Shown here: piece by piece, positions 31,965-40,325 of the stretch | How the letters are laid out: each line of letters opens with the position of its first letter | Numbering within the stretch: the first letter of the stretch is position 1 | Source: Peredibacter starrii | GTDB taxonomy: Bacteria > Bdellovibrionota > Bacteriovoracia > Bacteriovoracales > Bacteriovoracaceae | Assembly: GCF_034259205.1 (NCBI RefSeq) | Contig: NZ_CP139487.1 | Location: 3,348,001 to 3,412,000 of the forward strand | Reading direction: 5' to 3' | DNA length: 64,000 nt | Position numbers and translations under genes: made by a program | The notes under the pieces: model-generated | What the model was told of the DNA's origin: nothing | Seen by the model: only the letters and a program-made list of their open reading frames with translations | The model's database searches: none

Positions 31965-34271
31965 TTATTGTTGTTCTTTCTTCTCGACGTTCAGAAGTTC
32001 ATCAACTTCTTCCACATCAAACTCGGTCAGGCCGAATGGATTGTCTTTCGAGTTCAGATCTTCATCAAGGTAGCGCTTACCAAGGTTCTCTTCAATTTCT
32101 TCAAGAGAGTCTTGATCCACATTTCCACGTTTCTTCTCGATGTCGTTTAAGTTCTCGTTCTCAAGAAGCTTATCTTCATCAAGTTTAGCATCATTCAGAA
32201 TCGTCTCAGCTTCTTCAATTTCATTCTCAAGACGCTCAAGGGCCTTCAGATCCTTCTCAGAATCTTTAATGACTGACTTCTCGCGCTCTTGTCTTTCAAG
32301 TTCTGCAAGCTCATCCTCAGTTAATTGAATCTTATCTGCTTGCTTCAATAGATCATCATTCAGATTTTCAAGATTCAGGTCAACATCAAGCTCTTCCAAG
32401 GCCTTACCACCCATAAGCTCTTTATCGCCCTTAGACTTTTGTCCACGAGCTTTGATTTCTCTCAGGTAAGATTCTTTGGTCTTAGTGATTGCAATATCAC
32501 CAGCATAGAAATCACGGATTGAATTGACCACAAGTGCTGTTGCAAAGTTATCTGTCAGAGTAATAATCGCAAGTTCACCCAACTTATATGTTGGCTGATC
32601 TGTGATGTTCTTATCTGTTAATCGATCTTTGAAACCATAAACTTCGAATACGTTCCCCATTTCAACGCCATCGGCACGACCGCGATCCAGGTAAACAACG
32701 TCACCCATTCCAAGAATCGTCTGCATTGGCTGATACGGAGCAAGAATTGCGGCCTCTACCAGACGCGAATTATACGTTTTTGTAATGCGATCAATTTTCG
32801 GTGTGTAGGCCGTGATACGGTCACCACGCTGAGGAGTTCCTGAAACTTCAACAAACTCCACTTCCCACTTATCTTTAATCTTACGAATAAGTTTGATCTG
32901 ACCCACGATTGAATACTTGTAACCTTCGCGGTCTGAATTTTTGTGCTTAACTTTTCCACCACTCGAATAAACCGAGAACATATCACCCGGAAGTGCGTTC
33001 ACAGTTTCATCGAATTGAACGTATGCGTGATCGGCCTTCACAAAGAAAATGTTCTCATCCGGACCGTTAGTAATTGAACCAAAGTCCTGAACGATATTCG
33101 TTGAAACGAAAGTGCTTAGATAAAAGCCCTCTTTAACAGAATAGAAAATACGTGAGTTTTTATCAAAACCAGTACGGTCGTAGTTCTTTGGAAGAATCAG
33201 GCTGATTTCATCACGAGGCGGCTCGTAGTTCTCATACTCACGGTTAAGCGCTTGCTCTCCCGCTTGAGTCAGATCATCCATGGTTTCTTCAGAAGCGTAT
33301 TGGAAATAAACACCCTGATTCTGAAGTTCACTCTTCTCATCCATCCATGCCGGCTTCACGTCTTCACCGAAGTTAGCAAGATCAGAAGCGTTCTGAGTGC
33401 CTTTGGCCCCCGGAGCTGCATTCAATTCATCTTCAGTAAACGTACCAAGTTTCACATCCGGAGCAACCGAGCTACTACCAGTTGTAAATGAAAGCACCAT
33501 TCCCGGCTCAATAAAGTGCGGATTGGTGATGTATGAGTTCAAAGACCAGATTTTTGGATAATAAAAACCAGATCCAAATAAACGTTTTGAGATTTTAAAT
33601 AACCAGTCGTCTTTCACAACTGTATATGAATCAACTTTGGCAGCAGTCGCCACTTCGTTCCATTCATTATCTGAAATTTGGCCTTGAATGTTTTGAGCAA
33701 GCCCAAGAAGATCACGCTCTTCACGACCAACATCAAAGATCTCAGGCTCAGCAGGTTTTTTCTCGGCAGTTGCAGTCGATGCCGACGGGATTACCGGTGT
33801 TGGTTCTTCTTTTTTAACTGTCTCAACAGACGGTGTTGGTTCGCCCATATCATTGGTCAGGGCCTCTAGATCATCGTCAGCTTTTTCTAGTGAAGTGTTC
33901 TCAGCTGTTTCCGAAGTTTCAACCGGAAGTTCTTCCAGAGTTTCAGTTCCAGGAGTTGTACCAAGATCGTTCGTCGCAGTTTCAGTTGTTGATTCACTTG
34001 GCTCAAGGGCATCAAGATCAACTGTTTCAGATGAAATGTTTTCAGTGGGAGCGGGAGTTGTTGTTTCAATGGAAGCTGAATCCATCGCAGTAGGTTCAGT
34101 CGCCTCAGGAGCAACAGTCTCTGAAACTTCCTTCACCTCTTCCGTAGATCCTTCATCATTTAATAAGGTCTGAAGATCATCATCCCCAAGATCTTCCTGC
34201 GCCATCAAACTTCCCGACGTATTCGCCAGAAGTAGAGCAACTAGAATCAGAACCTTACTTTCTTTTTTCAA
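31965..34271 (-). CDS. Large acidic LysM-domain exported protein
   Basis: The frame opens with TTG (34269-34271), 3 bases after the upstream lipoprotein stop, with AAGAGAA as a weak ribosome site; no ATG gives the signal peptide (to about residue 24, SGSLMAQ). Residues about 25-200 are a Glu/Thr/Ser-rich low-complexity segment. A LysM domain lies at about 212-266 (YTVVKDDWLFKISKRLFGSGFYYPKIWSLNSYI). A beta-rich middle region follows (about 360-610), with repeated features such as VYSSGGKVKH and VEMGNVFEVYGF, and the last 140 residues are a highly acidic predicted coiled coil. Binding to peptidoglycan by LysM is likely; the overall role is unknown. It forms a pair with the TPR lipoprotein upstream. 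Confidence 0.75.
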   Translation of the reverse strand: MKKESKVLILVALLLANTSGSLMAQEDLGDDDLQTLLNDEGSTEEVKEVSETVAPEATEPTAMDSASIETTTPAPTENISSETVDLDALEPSESTTETATNDLGTTPGTETLEELPVETSETAENTSLEKADDDLEALTNDMGEPTPSVETVKKEEPTPVIPSASTATAEKKPAEPEIFDVGREERDLLGLAQNIQGQISDNEWNEVATAAKVDSYTVVKDDWLFKISKRLFGSGFYYPKIWSLNSYITNPHFIEPGMVLSFTTGSSSVAPDVKLGTFTEDELNAAPGAKGTQNASDLANFGEDVKPAWMDEKSELQNQGVYFQYASEETMDDLTQAGEQALNREYENYEPPRDEISLILPKNYDRTGFDKNSRIFYSVKEGFYLSTFVSTNIVQDFGSITNGPDENIFFVKADHAYVQFDETVNALPGDMFSVYSSGGKVKHKNSDREGYKYSIVGQIKLIRKIKDKWEVEFVEVSGTPQRGDRITAYTPKIDRITKTYNSRLVEAAILAPYQPMQTILGMGDVVYLDRGRADGVEMGNVFEVYGFKDRLTDKNITDQPTYKLGELAIITLTDNFATALVVNSIRDFYAGDIAITKTKESYLREIKARGQKSKGDKELMGGKALEELDVDLNLENLNDDLLKQADKIQLTEDELAELERQEREKSVIKDSEKDLKALERLENEIEEAETILNDAKLDEDKLLENENLNDIEKKRGNVDQDSLEEIEENLGKRYLDEDLNSKDNPFGLTEFDVEEVDELLNVEKKEQQ

Positions 34272-34274
34272 ATC

Positions 34275-34979
34275 TTATTCTCTTGTCTCAAAAACATCGT
34301 TTAGCATCGATGTGTATTGGTCTTTCTTATTTGCGATACCAAGTTTTTCAGTGCAAATCACTGCATACTTAAGAGCATCAAGGACCACACCTGATTCAGC
34401 GTTCTTATTAATAATGTCCTCAAAAACCTGAAGGGCCAAATCATACTGGCCACGACCTAGTAGCAACTCTCCGATCTGGAACTTTGCACGTACCTTAACT
34501 GGAGAGACAGCTTGGTTTTCAAGTTGCTGGAAAATTTTTGTGGCCTCACCTGGGTTGGAAGCTTTAAGCGCTAACCCACGACGGTAAAGACTTAGCTGAG
34601 ACTCAACATCATCAGGAACCTGAATAGGAGCTGATGGCTGAGAAGGAGCTGCTGCACCAACACCCGCAGGTGGAAATACATTCACAGTTTCTGTTTCAAC
34701 ATTTGAAGAAGGTTGAGCGAAGTTTTCACTCTGCGTGCGCTGAAGTTCATCTACTAAAGTATCCTGACTTCCAGGAGGCCTCTCTTTTAGAGCTTCATAT
34801 TTTTTTGATAATTCTTCGTATTTAACTAGAAGTTGATCATATTGAGCACGAGGCACTGTACGGGACGTACGCTTCATTTGTTTCTCATCATCTTCCACGA
34901 GTGAGCGCTCAAGATCGCGATACCACGAACATGAACTCAACAAGATAAGCGTTGCCACAGGTATCAAACTATATTTCAA
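34275..34979 (-). CDS. TPR-like lipoprotein paired with the LysM protein
   Basis: I assign the TTG at 34977-34979 as start: it has GGAGG at a spacing of 5 and gives the lipoprotein signal MKYSLIPVATLILLSSCSW with Cys17. The in-frame ATG at 34991 places that ribosome site inside the gene. After a charged coiled-coil segment (about 45-75) and a Pro/Ala/Ser linker, residues about 120-230 hold TPR-like helices (LYRRGLALKASNPGEATKIFQQLENQ, KFQIGELLLGRGQYDLALQVFEDII). It is 3 bases upstream of the LysM gene and probably forms an envelope complex with it (inference). Confidence 0.75.
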   Translation of the reverse strand: MKYSLIPVATLILLSSCSWYRDLERSLVEDDEKQMKRTSRTVPRAQYDQLLVKYEELSKKYEALKERPPGSQDTLVDELQRTQSENFAQPSSNVETETVNVFPPAGVGAAAPSQPSAPIQVPDDVESQLSLYRRGLALKASNPGEATKIFQQLENQAVSPVKVRAKFQIGELLLGRGQYDLALQVFEDIINKNAESGVVLDALKYAVICTEKLGIANKKDQYTSMLNDVFETRE

Positions 34980-35065
34980 AGCGTCCTCCATGACATAACT
35001 TCTTAAATTTTTTGACTTTCCCTATCTAATATCTTATTTCCTAATCCATCTAAGTCAAGGAATCT

Positions 35066-35335
35066 ATGTCGCGCACCTATCAACAGAGTAAAACTCTCTA
35101 CTATACTCGCCTAAGAGTGGCGAAGGATGATGCATTTTTCATCTACTTCACCTTCGAATCGAATGAAGGGCTGTGCTTCTTTTCTACCGCTGACGAATCG
35201 TTGAAGGGTGCTTACCGAGATATCGATGTCCGCTGCCCTATTGAGGCAAAGGAAAACTTAAAGGCCCTCATCGCAAGACTCCAGACCGAGATGCGCCTGG
35301 ATGTCTTGGTTGAAGAAGAGATTATAGATTCTTAA
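35066..35335 (+). CDS. Small conserved protein (possibly DUF4911)
   Basis: The 89-residue protein contains LYYTRLRVAKDDAFFIYFTFESNEGLCFFSTAD and a C-terminal helix LKALIARLQTEMRLDVLVEEE, which resembles the short DUF4911 family (a beta-alpha fold of unknown role); the match is from memory and modest. It starts 86 bases after the divergent lipoprotein gene and overlaps the convergent peroxiredoxin gene by 14 bases. Confidence 0.6.
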   Translation: MSRTYQQSKTLYYTRLRVAKDDAFFIYFTFESNEGLCFFSTADESLKGAYRDIDVRCPIEAKENLKALIARLQTEMRLDVLVEEEIIDS

Positions 35336-35939
35336 AAAAGTTTAGAATGTCCTGGTGATGGGTCTTCGTATCCACTTTATGCATCACGTGCACAATCTTA
35401 CCAGTTTTATCAATTAAAAAACTCTGACGAAGAATTCCCATAAATTCACGGCCCATAAACTTTTTAAGTCCCCACGATCCGTAGGCCTCAATCACTTTAC
35501 GGTCTTCATCAGAAAGAAGTGTGAAGTTCAAATGTTGCTTCTCTTCAAACTGCTTCAGCTTTTTAACTGGATCTGCACTGATCCCTAGAACCACGATCTC
35601 AGAGTCTTTTAACTTTTGATCAGAATTTCTGATCTCGCAGGCCTGAACAGTACAACCTGGAGTCATCGCCTTTGGATAAAAATAAACCACCACATTCATG
35701 CCCTTAAAGTCATGCAGAGAAACTGAGTTTCCATTCTGATCTAGCAGAGTGAAATCCGGGGCCATGTCACCTGGCTTTAATGTATGAGATTTAATCACAG
35801 AGGCCGATTGTTTTTTAGCTGATACTTTCTTAGTCACTTTCTTCGTTGGGGCTTTCTTCGTGACCTTCTTTACTGCTTTTTTAGCAGGAGCTTTTTTGGT
35901 CACTTTCTTTGCAACTTTTTTCGTAGCTTTCTTCGCCAT
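35322..35939 (-). CDS. bcp: Bacterioferritin-comigratory-type peroxiredoxin with histone H1-like N-terminal tail
   Basis: The ATG at 35937-35939 has a GGGA-type site 7 bases upstream; an earlier start would add 6 residues. Residues 1-44 are almost wholly Lys, Ala, Val, Thr and Pro in KKVTKKAPxKK repeats, like histone H1 C-terminal or AlgP-type nucleoid tails. From about residue 50 the chain is a BCP/PrxQ peroxiredoxin: PGDMAPDFTLLDQNG, catalytic Cys96 and resolving Cys101 in TPGCTVQACEIR, and SFLIDKTGKIV. It reduces peroxides with thioredoxin. Neither end is frameshifted. The tail probably binds DNA (inference). Stop region overlaps the convergent small gene. Confidence 0.88.
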   Translation of the reverse strand: MAKKATKKVAKKVTKKAPAKKAVKKVTKKAPTKKVTKKVSAKKQSASVIKSHTLKPGDMAPDFTLLDQNGNSVSLHDFKGMNVVVYFYPKAMTPGCTVQACEIRNSDQKLKDSEIVVLGISADPVKKLKQFEEKQHLNFTLLSDEDRKVIEAYGSWGLKKFMGREFMGILRQSFLIDKTGKIVHVMHKVDTKTHHQDILNFFKNL

Positions 35940-35950
35940 ATTCTTCCCTT

Positions 35951-36682
35951 TTACCATTGGTCACGCATGCTTCTTAACTTCACAAATAAATCCTTATCCG
36001 CAGACATTCCTAACTGATGTTGAATCTCAGCGGAGTCCAATCTGAAAAAAGGATTTACTTTCATTTCTTCCTCTAAGCTTACCGCAGGTAAATCTTCTGT
36101 GCTCATATTTTTTAACTCATAGATTCTGTCTTTAATGAGCTTATTCTCCGGCTCAACTGTTAAGGCGAATTCCAGATTGCGTAGACGATAATCATGTCCT
36201 GGATACAAAAGTGTATCTTTCGGAAGCTCTTTCAACATCTTGGTAGTGGTATAGAGACTTCCTACGTCCCCTCCACCACGACAATTTCCTACCCCGGAGT
36301 TAAATAAGGTATCGCCCGAGAAGAGGGCCAAAGGAGTGTTGTCCTGTTTCCACAGGAAGGCCTGATGGTCCATGGTATGGCCAGGAGTATCCAGACTCTC
36401 CAAGACAAAGTTCTCACTGAGTTTCAGCTTTTCAGCATTTTTGAGTTTACGCACTTCTGCGTTAAACGCCTCCATCAATGGCGCGTTACCTCGAATATGA
36501 TCAAAGTGCTGATGGGTATTTAATATTCCCTTCAAGACGAGACCATTTTTTTTGATATAATCAATTATCGGGGCCGCTTCGAAAGGATCAATCACCCATG
36601 CATGATCGGTGTGGTTATCATGAATCAGATAACTGTAGTTTCGAAGATCATTGTAGGCGTAGAAAGTTTTAACCAGGATCAT
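35951..36682 (-). CDS. gloB: Hydroxyacylglutathione hydrolase (glyoxalase II-like)
   Basis: The 243-residue metallo-beta-lactamase-fold protein has the THxHxDH motif (NTHQHFDHIRGN, His57, His59, Asp61, His62), the second-metal His in DTPGHTMDHQ, Asp in SGDTLFNSGVGNCRGG and His in LYPGHDYRLRN. This matches glyoxalase II, which hydrolyses S-lactoylglutathione in methylglyoxal detoxification. No glyoxalase I gene is present here. The start ATG (36680-36682) is one base from that of the divergent M48 gene, and its stop is 11 bases before the peroxiredoxin start. Confidence 0.87.
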   Translation of the reverse strand: MILVKTFYAYNDLRNYSYLIHDNHTDHAWVIDPFEAAPIIDYIKKNGLVLKGILNTHQHFDHIRGNAPLMEAFNAEVRKLKNAEKLKLSENFVLESLDTPGHTMDHQAFLWKQDNTPLALFSGDTLFNSGVGNCRGGGDVGSLYTTTKMLKELPKDTLLYPGHDYRLRNLEFALTVEPENKLIKDRIYELKNMSTEDLPAVSLEEEMKVNPFFRLDSAEIQHQLGMSADKDLFVKLRSMRDQW

Positions 36683-36683
36683 T

Positions 36684-37934
36684 ATGGAAAACCTTTATAG
36701 TTATTATACCCAAGTTCTTTTTTTGACCTGTGTGGTAGTCAATCATCTGTTTGAAATATACCTGTCTCGCAGGCAAGTGACCACTCTTGAAAAAAGCCGT
36801 GGCGATGTGCCCAGTGAATTTCGCTCTTTTCTGACTCTGGCAGACCATCAGAAGGCCATTAGCTATGCCACAGCGAAGTTACGCTTGGGTCAAATGCGTC
36901 TCGTCTATGATTGCATCCTTCTCTTTTATTGGTTCCCGTTCAGAGGAGCAGAAAATCTCTATCGTGCTCTGCCTTTAGCGGACATGCATAAAGAAGTCGC
37001 TTTTCTAGTCAGCTTCATGCTGATCCAAGGTCTTCTTAATCTGCCTTGGACAATTTATTCGACATTTGTTCTGGAAGAGCGTTTTGGTTTTAACCGCTCT
37101 ACTCCTAAACTCTTCATCACTGACAGATTAAAAGGTCTCGTACTTGCCGGTGTGATCGGTATCCCAGCAATCTACGGCATCATTTCGATCTTCATGAGTC
37201 TTGGCCAATACTGGTGGTTAATTAGCTTTATCGCTCTAACTTTATTTCAATTCACTCTGGTTTGGTTGTATCCAACAGTGATCGCTCCCCTCTTCAATAA
37301 ATTTAAACCGCTGGAGGGCGAAGATCTGAAACATGGAATTGAAAATCTGGTGAACCGTGCCGGATTTAATGCCAAGGAAGTTTTTGTGATGGACGCTTCG
37401 AAGAGAAGCTCTCATGGAAATGCTTACTTCACAGGTTTTGGAAAAAATAAACGTGTGGTGTTTTTTGATACGCTTCTAAAAGATTTAAGCACCCAGGAAA
37501 TTCTCGCGATTCTCGCTCACGAATTGGGTCACATGAAATTAAAACATATTCCTAAATCACTAATCACTTCTTTGGTGCTTTCATTTCTTGGTTTTTGGCT
37601 CATGGGTACACTCTCGAATGTAAATTGGTTTTATACCGGTCACTTTATTCGAATCGTCTCACCGGCCGTGTTATTTCTCCTCTTTATTGAAGTCATCCCT
37701 ATATACACTTTCTGGTTTGGCCCGATCTTTTCATGGATTTCTCGTAAGCGTGAATTTGAAGCAGATGAGTATGCAGCGGGAGAAACGAAGGCCGAGGATC
37801 TAATTTCAGGTTTGCTTAAACTTTATCGTGAAAACGCCAGCCCGGTAGTGACAGATAAAATCTATTCAGGATTCTATCACTCTCACCCACCGGCACTGGA
37901 GCGTATTAAAAAACTAGAATCATTCAAAAGATAG
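36684..37934 (+). CDS. M48 family membrane metalloprotease (Ste24-like)
   Basis: The 416-residue protein has several TM helices and the zinc motif HELGHMKLKH (about residue 280) with the third ligand in EFEADEYAAG. The ordering of TM segments and the C-terminal SHPPALERIKKL match CAAX prenyl protease 1/Ste24. Bacterial members cut misfolded or modified membrane proteins, not prenylated ones. The start codon is 1 base from that of gloB on the other strand, so its promoter must lie inside gloB. Confidence 0.9.
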   Translation: MENLYSYYTQVLFLTCVVVNHLFEIYLSRRQVTTLEKSRGDVPSEFRSFLTLADHQKAISYATAKLRLGQMRLVYDCILLFYWFPFRGAENLYRALPLADMHKEVAFLVSFMLIQGLLNLPWTIYSTFVLEERFGFNRSTPKLFITDRLKGLVLAGVIGIPAIYGIISIFMSLGQYWWLISFIALTLFQFTLVWLYPTVIAPLFNKFKPLEGEDLKHGIENLVNRAGFNAKEVFVMDASKRSSHGNAYFTGFGKNKRVVFFDTLLKDLSTQEILAILAHELGHMKLKHIPKSLITSLVLSFLGFWLMGTLSNVNWFYTGHFIRIVSPAVLFLLFIEVIPIYTFWFGPIFSWISRKREFEADEYAAGETKAEDLISGLLKLYRENASPVVTDKIYSGFYHSHPPALERIKKLESFKR

Positions 37935-38771
37935 ACCCGTCAGACTCTGACGGAGAAAATTAAGATATGGCTTCTTGTACTTCTCAACCTCGTTGTGAAG
38001 TTCATGATAGCCATCATCAACAACCTTGACCTGGGCGTTCTTTTCTACTTTTTTAAAGTAAGTTGTGATCGCCTTAGGATTCACCAGCACATCGCCAGTT
38101 CCAATTGATACGTAAAGCGGACATTCTGCTCTGAGTGGACGTGAGAAAGTATCACGAGCGGTCTTCAATAGTTCGAAGAAGAGCTTGGTATGAATTTTAA
38201 GTAAGCAAAGTTCATCCTTGATATAACTCTCATACACACGACTATCATGAGAAAGCTTTTTCAAATCAAGTAGACCTTGCAGAGGCACAGTTGGAAACTT
38301 TGAAAGACTATCCAACATGAACTTCGGCGAATTCGAAAATAATGGGCCCATAAGTCCGGGAGCGGCAACCGCCGGAGAGCTTAGAAACACAGTATCCGGA
38401 TAAAACTGAGGATCGGCCATGTTCTGAAGGTATGAGGCCGTGATCAATCCGCCCATTGAATGACCAAACAAAGTATAGTTAGTCATACTGAATTCTTTCT
38501 TAAGGTAGCCCACAACAGAATGAAGATCTTTTAGGAAAAATTGGAAGTCGTCCACGTAAGCACGCTTCCCACCACTCTTACCGTGACCACGAAGATCGTA
38601 AATGGCGATGTTAAAATTCTGGGAAAAGAGCTTAAGGATGAACTCATGGCGCCCTGAATGTTCGCCAAGACCGTGAGTAACGATCAACCATTTTGAGCTG
38701 CCAGTTTCACGGATGAGACATTTTAATATAGTTCCATCAAAGGAAATGATGTCTCTGTATTCATTATTCAT
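37920..38771 (-). CDS. Alpha/beta hydrolase, monoglyceride lipase-like
   Basis: The 283-residue protein shows THGLGEHSGRHEF (oxyanion region), IYDLRGHGKSGG, and the nucleophile elbow in LFGHSMGGLI; an acidic residue and the His in DDGYHELHNEVEK complete the triad. This is the serine-aminopeptidase S33/lysophospholipase group, which includes monoacylglycerol lipases. No signal peptide. It overlaps the M48 gene by 15 bases, convergently. Confidence 0.87.
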   Translation of the reverse strand: MNNEYRDIISFDGTILKCLIRETGSSKWLIVTHGLGEHSGRHEFILKLFSQNFNIAIYDLRGHGKSGGKRAYVDDFQFFLKDLHSVVGYLKKEFSMTNYTLFGHSMGGLITASYLQNMADPQFYPDTVFLSSPAVAAPGLMGPLFSNSPKFMLDSLSKFPTVPLQGLLDLKKLSHDSRVYESYIKDELCLLKIHTKLFFELLKTARDTFSRPLRAECPLYVSIGTGDVLVNPKAITTYFKKVEKNAQVKVVDDGYHELHNEVEKYKKPYLNFLRQSLTGLSFE

Positions 38772-38796
38772 AAAATTCCTTTATAATAATCTTAAT

Positions 38797-39177
38797 ATGT
38801 ATTGCCCAGTATGCTTTCAAAACACAATGAAGATTCGCTCCAACGGAGTTATCAAGCTCGCCTTCAATGGTAAGTCGAGAAATACGTCGCTCTATACTTA
38901 TAATCTCCAAAAAGAGACCCAAGAGCAACTCTTGCAGAAACTTCGAGAGAAGATCGTCGATTTCTTTAGCTTCTATTCGGAATTCAACAATAAGACCCCG
39001 ATTAAAAACTTCGAGGCCTACTCAGCAGATTTCATGTGCACGAATGGCTGTAAGCTTGACATGATGAGCACCAAAGTCAGCGTGGTGGGAGTTGTGTATC
39101 CTGGACCTGTGGTCAAGGCCATGCTTCAGGAAGAAGGCAAAAAGTTTGGAATCGATATTGAAGTCAACTTCAACTAG
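38797..39177 (+). CDS. Small protein with a split zinc-ribbon-like cysteine set
   Basis: Starting at the ATG at 38797, the 126-residue product begins MYCPVCFQNTMKIRSNGVI and later has FMCTNGCKLDMMS. The CPVC and CTNGC pairs about 70 residues apart could form one zinc site with the intervening domain as an insertion. No known family. A 26-base gap separates it from the lipase start, and its TAG stop overlaps the convergent lipoprotein gene by 4 bases. Confidence 0.6.
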   Translation: MYCPVCFQNTMKIRSNGVIKLAFNGKSRNTSLYTYNLQKETQEQLLQKLREKIVDFFSFYSEFNNKTPIKNFEAYSADFMCTNGCKLDMMSTKVSVVGVVYPGPVVKAMLQEEGKKFGIDIEVNFN

Positions 39178-40163
39178 ATCTTCGCCTTAATCTTAATCTC
39201 AAATTCCAAAAAGCCCTTTAACTGAAAGTCTTTCGGTGCGTTCTTTGGATCGATATAGGCGTCGACTTTGATCGCGTTGTTTTTCATCAGCATAGGAATG
39301 AGATTCACGTCCGGAACTTTTAGATCCAAACAAACTTCATCACGACATGGATTGATTTCACCAATACCCAAAGACTCGACCTGAGAAGAATCTTCGGCAA
39401 GTTTTGTTTTGAACATCTCTTCCATGATTGGATCTTTTTTCACTTCTACTAGAATTGATTTACTCAAAGTGTGCGCACGCTTTAAGTAACGAGCGTGATT
39501 TTCTTCCAGATACTTCCTGGTCATATTCGGTTTATCAGTCTGAATAATAAAGATCTTACCCACGTTCTCATTTTGAAGTGAGGCCTTCTTTTCTTCCTGA
39601 TTATATTTCAGAAGTAAAAGACCTTCCGAGTTCCTCTCCCACTCCGCCGCATGCTGGTCACGCTCCTTCTTAAAGAGCGATCTGAATGTAGAGAGTTCTT
39701 TATCGCTAAAATCATCTGTTTCAATGACTGGTTCCCACGAATCACTTTTGCGATCTAAATGAGTGGAGCTGATCTTCACAGCTACTCGACGAAGAAATTC
39801 GAAATTCTCTTTTTTCTTTTCCGCTTCAATGAAAAAGAAAATTCTCTTCACTTTAATAGAGGCCAGGTATTCGGAAGGAATCTCCGGAATAGGTTGAATT
39901 AAAGTCAGTCGCGTTTTCCCTGCACCCATTGAAGCACCAATATTCATGAGGGCACTAACGAATCCACGGAACAGTGGATTGATATCTGAAACGCTTGAGC
40001 GAAATGAAGAAATAGATTTCTCTGAAAGAGGTACCACGATCGGCACAGTCACATGCGAGCCATCCCCCAGGGTCTCAACCGCAGTATGGGTCTTAATTGT
40101 GCTCTTTTTCCCGCAACTAGCGGCAATAAGAAGAAGGCTCAGCAGTAAATAACTCTTATTCAT
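39174..40163 (-). CDS. Lipoprotein of unknown function
   Basis: The 329-residue protein begins with a lipoprotein signal (MNKSYLLLSLLLIAASCGKK, Cys17). The mature protein is soluble, rich in Lys and Glu, with two cysteines in INPCRDEVCLDL. Sections such as YLASIKVKRIFFFIEAEKKK and KDAQLKGFLEFEIKIKAKI-like strands (QLKGFLEFEIKIKAKI) suggest a beta fold. No family recognised. Confidence 0.65.
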   Translation of the reverse strand: MNKSYLLLSLLLIAASCGKKSTIKTHTAVETLGDGSHVTVPIVVPLSEKSISSFRSSVSDINPLFRGFVSALMNIGASMGAGKTRLTLIQPIPEIPSEYLASIKVKRIFFFIEAEKKKENFEFLRRVAVKISSTHLDRKSDSWEPVIETDDFSDKELSTFRSLFKKERDQHAAEWERNSEGLLLLKYNQEEKKASLQNENVGKIFIIQTDKPNMTRKYLEENHARYLKRAHTLSKSILVEVKKDPIMEEMFKTKLAEDSSQVESLGIGEINPCRDEVCLDLKVPDVNLIPMLMKNNAIKVDAYIDPKNAPKDFQLKGFLEFEIKIKAKI

Positions 40164-40233
40164 GTGATAACCCTATGAAAAGACTTGTTTTTTAAGGAAT
40201 TATAGCAAACCGTACAAAGTTTTGAGGGTGCCC

Positions 40234-40284
40234 TGTCAAAATTACACAGCACCATGTCAAAAGTTCACACGCACCCCGTCATCA
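40234..40284 (+). promoter_or_regulatory. Tandem operator-like repeats before the outer-membrane protein gene
   Basis: Three phased copies of a cacc..GTCAaaa element are present: tgtcaaaattacacagcacc (40234-40253), tgtcaaaagttcacacgcacc (40255-40275), and a weaker cgtcatcaatt (from 40277). GTCA cores are 21 and 22 bases apart, i.e. two helical turns. The array ends about 40 bases before the ATG at 40326. Confidence 0.55.
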
Positions 40285-40325
40285 ATTAAAATCGATTCAT
40301 CTAACAACGAAGTTCGGGGAATCTG

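Noticed and set aside
35815-35936. Tandem repeat of aagaaagt-type units that looked like a satellite
   Set aside because: It is the Lys/Ala/Thr repeat tail of the peroxiredoxin, in frame and open.
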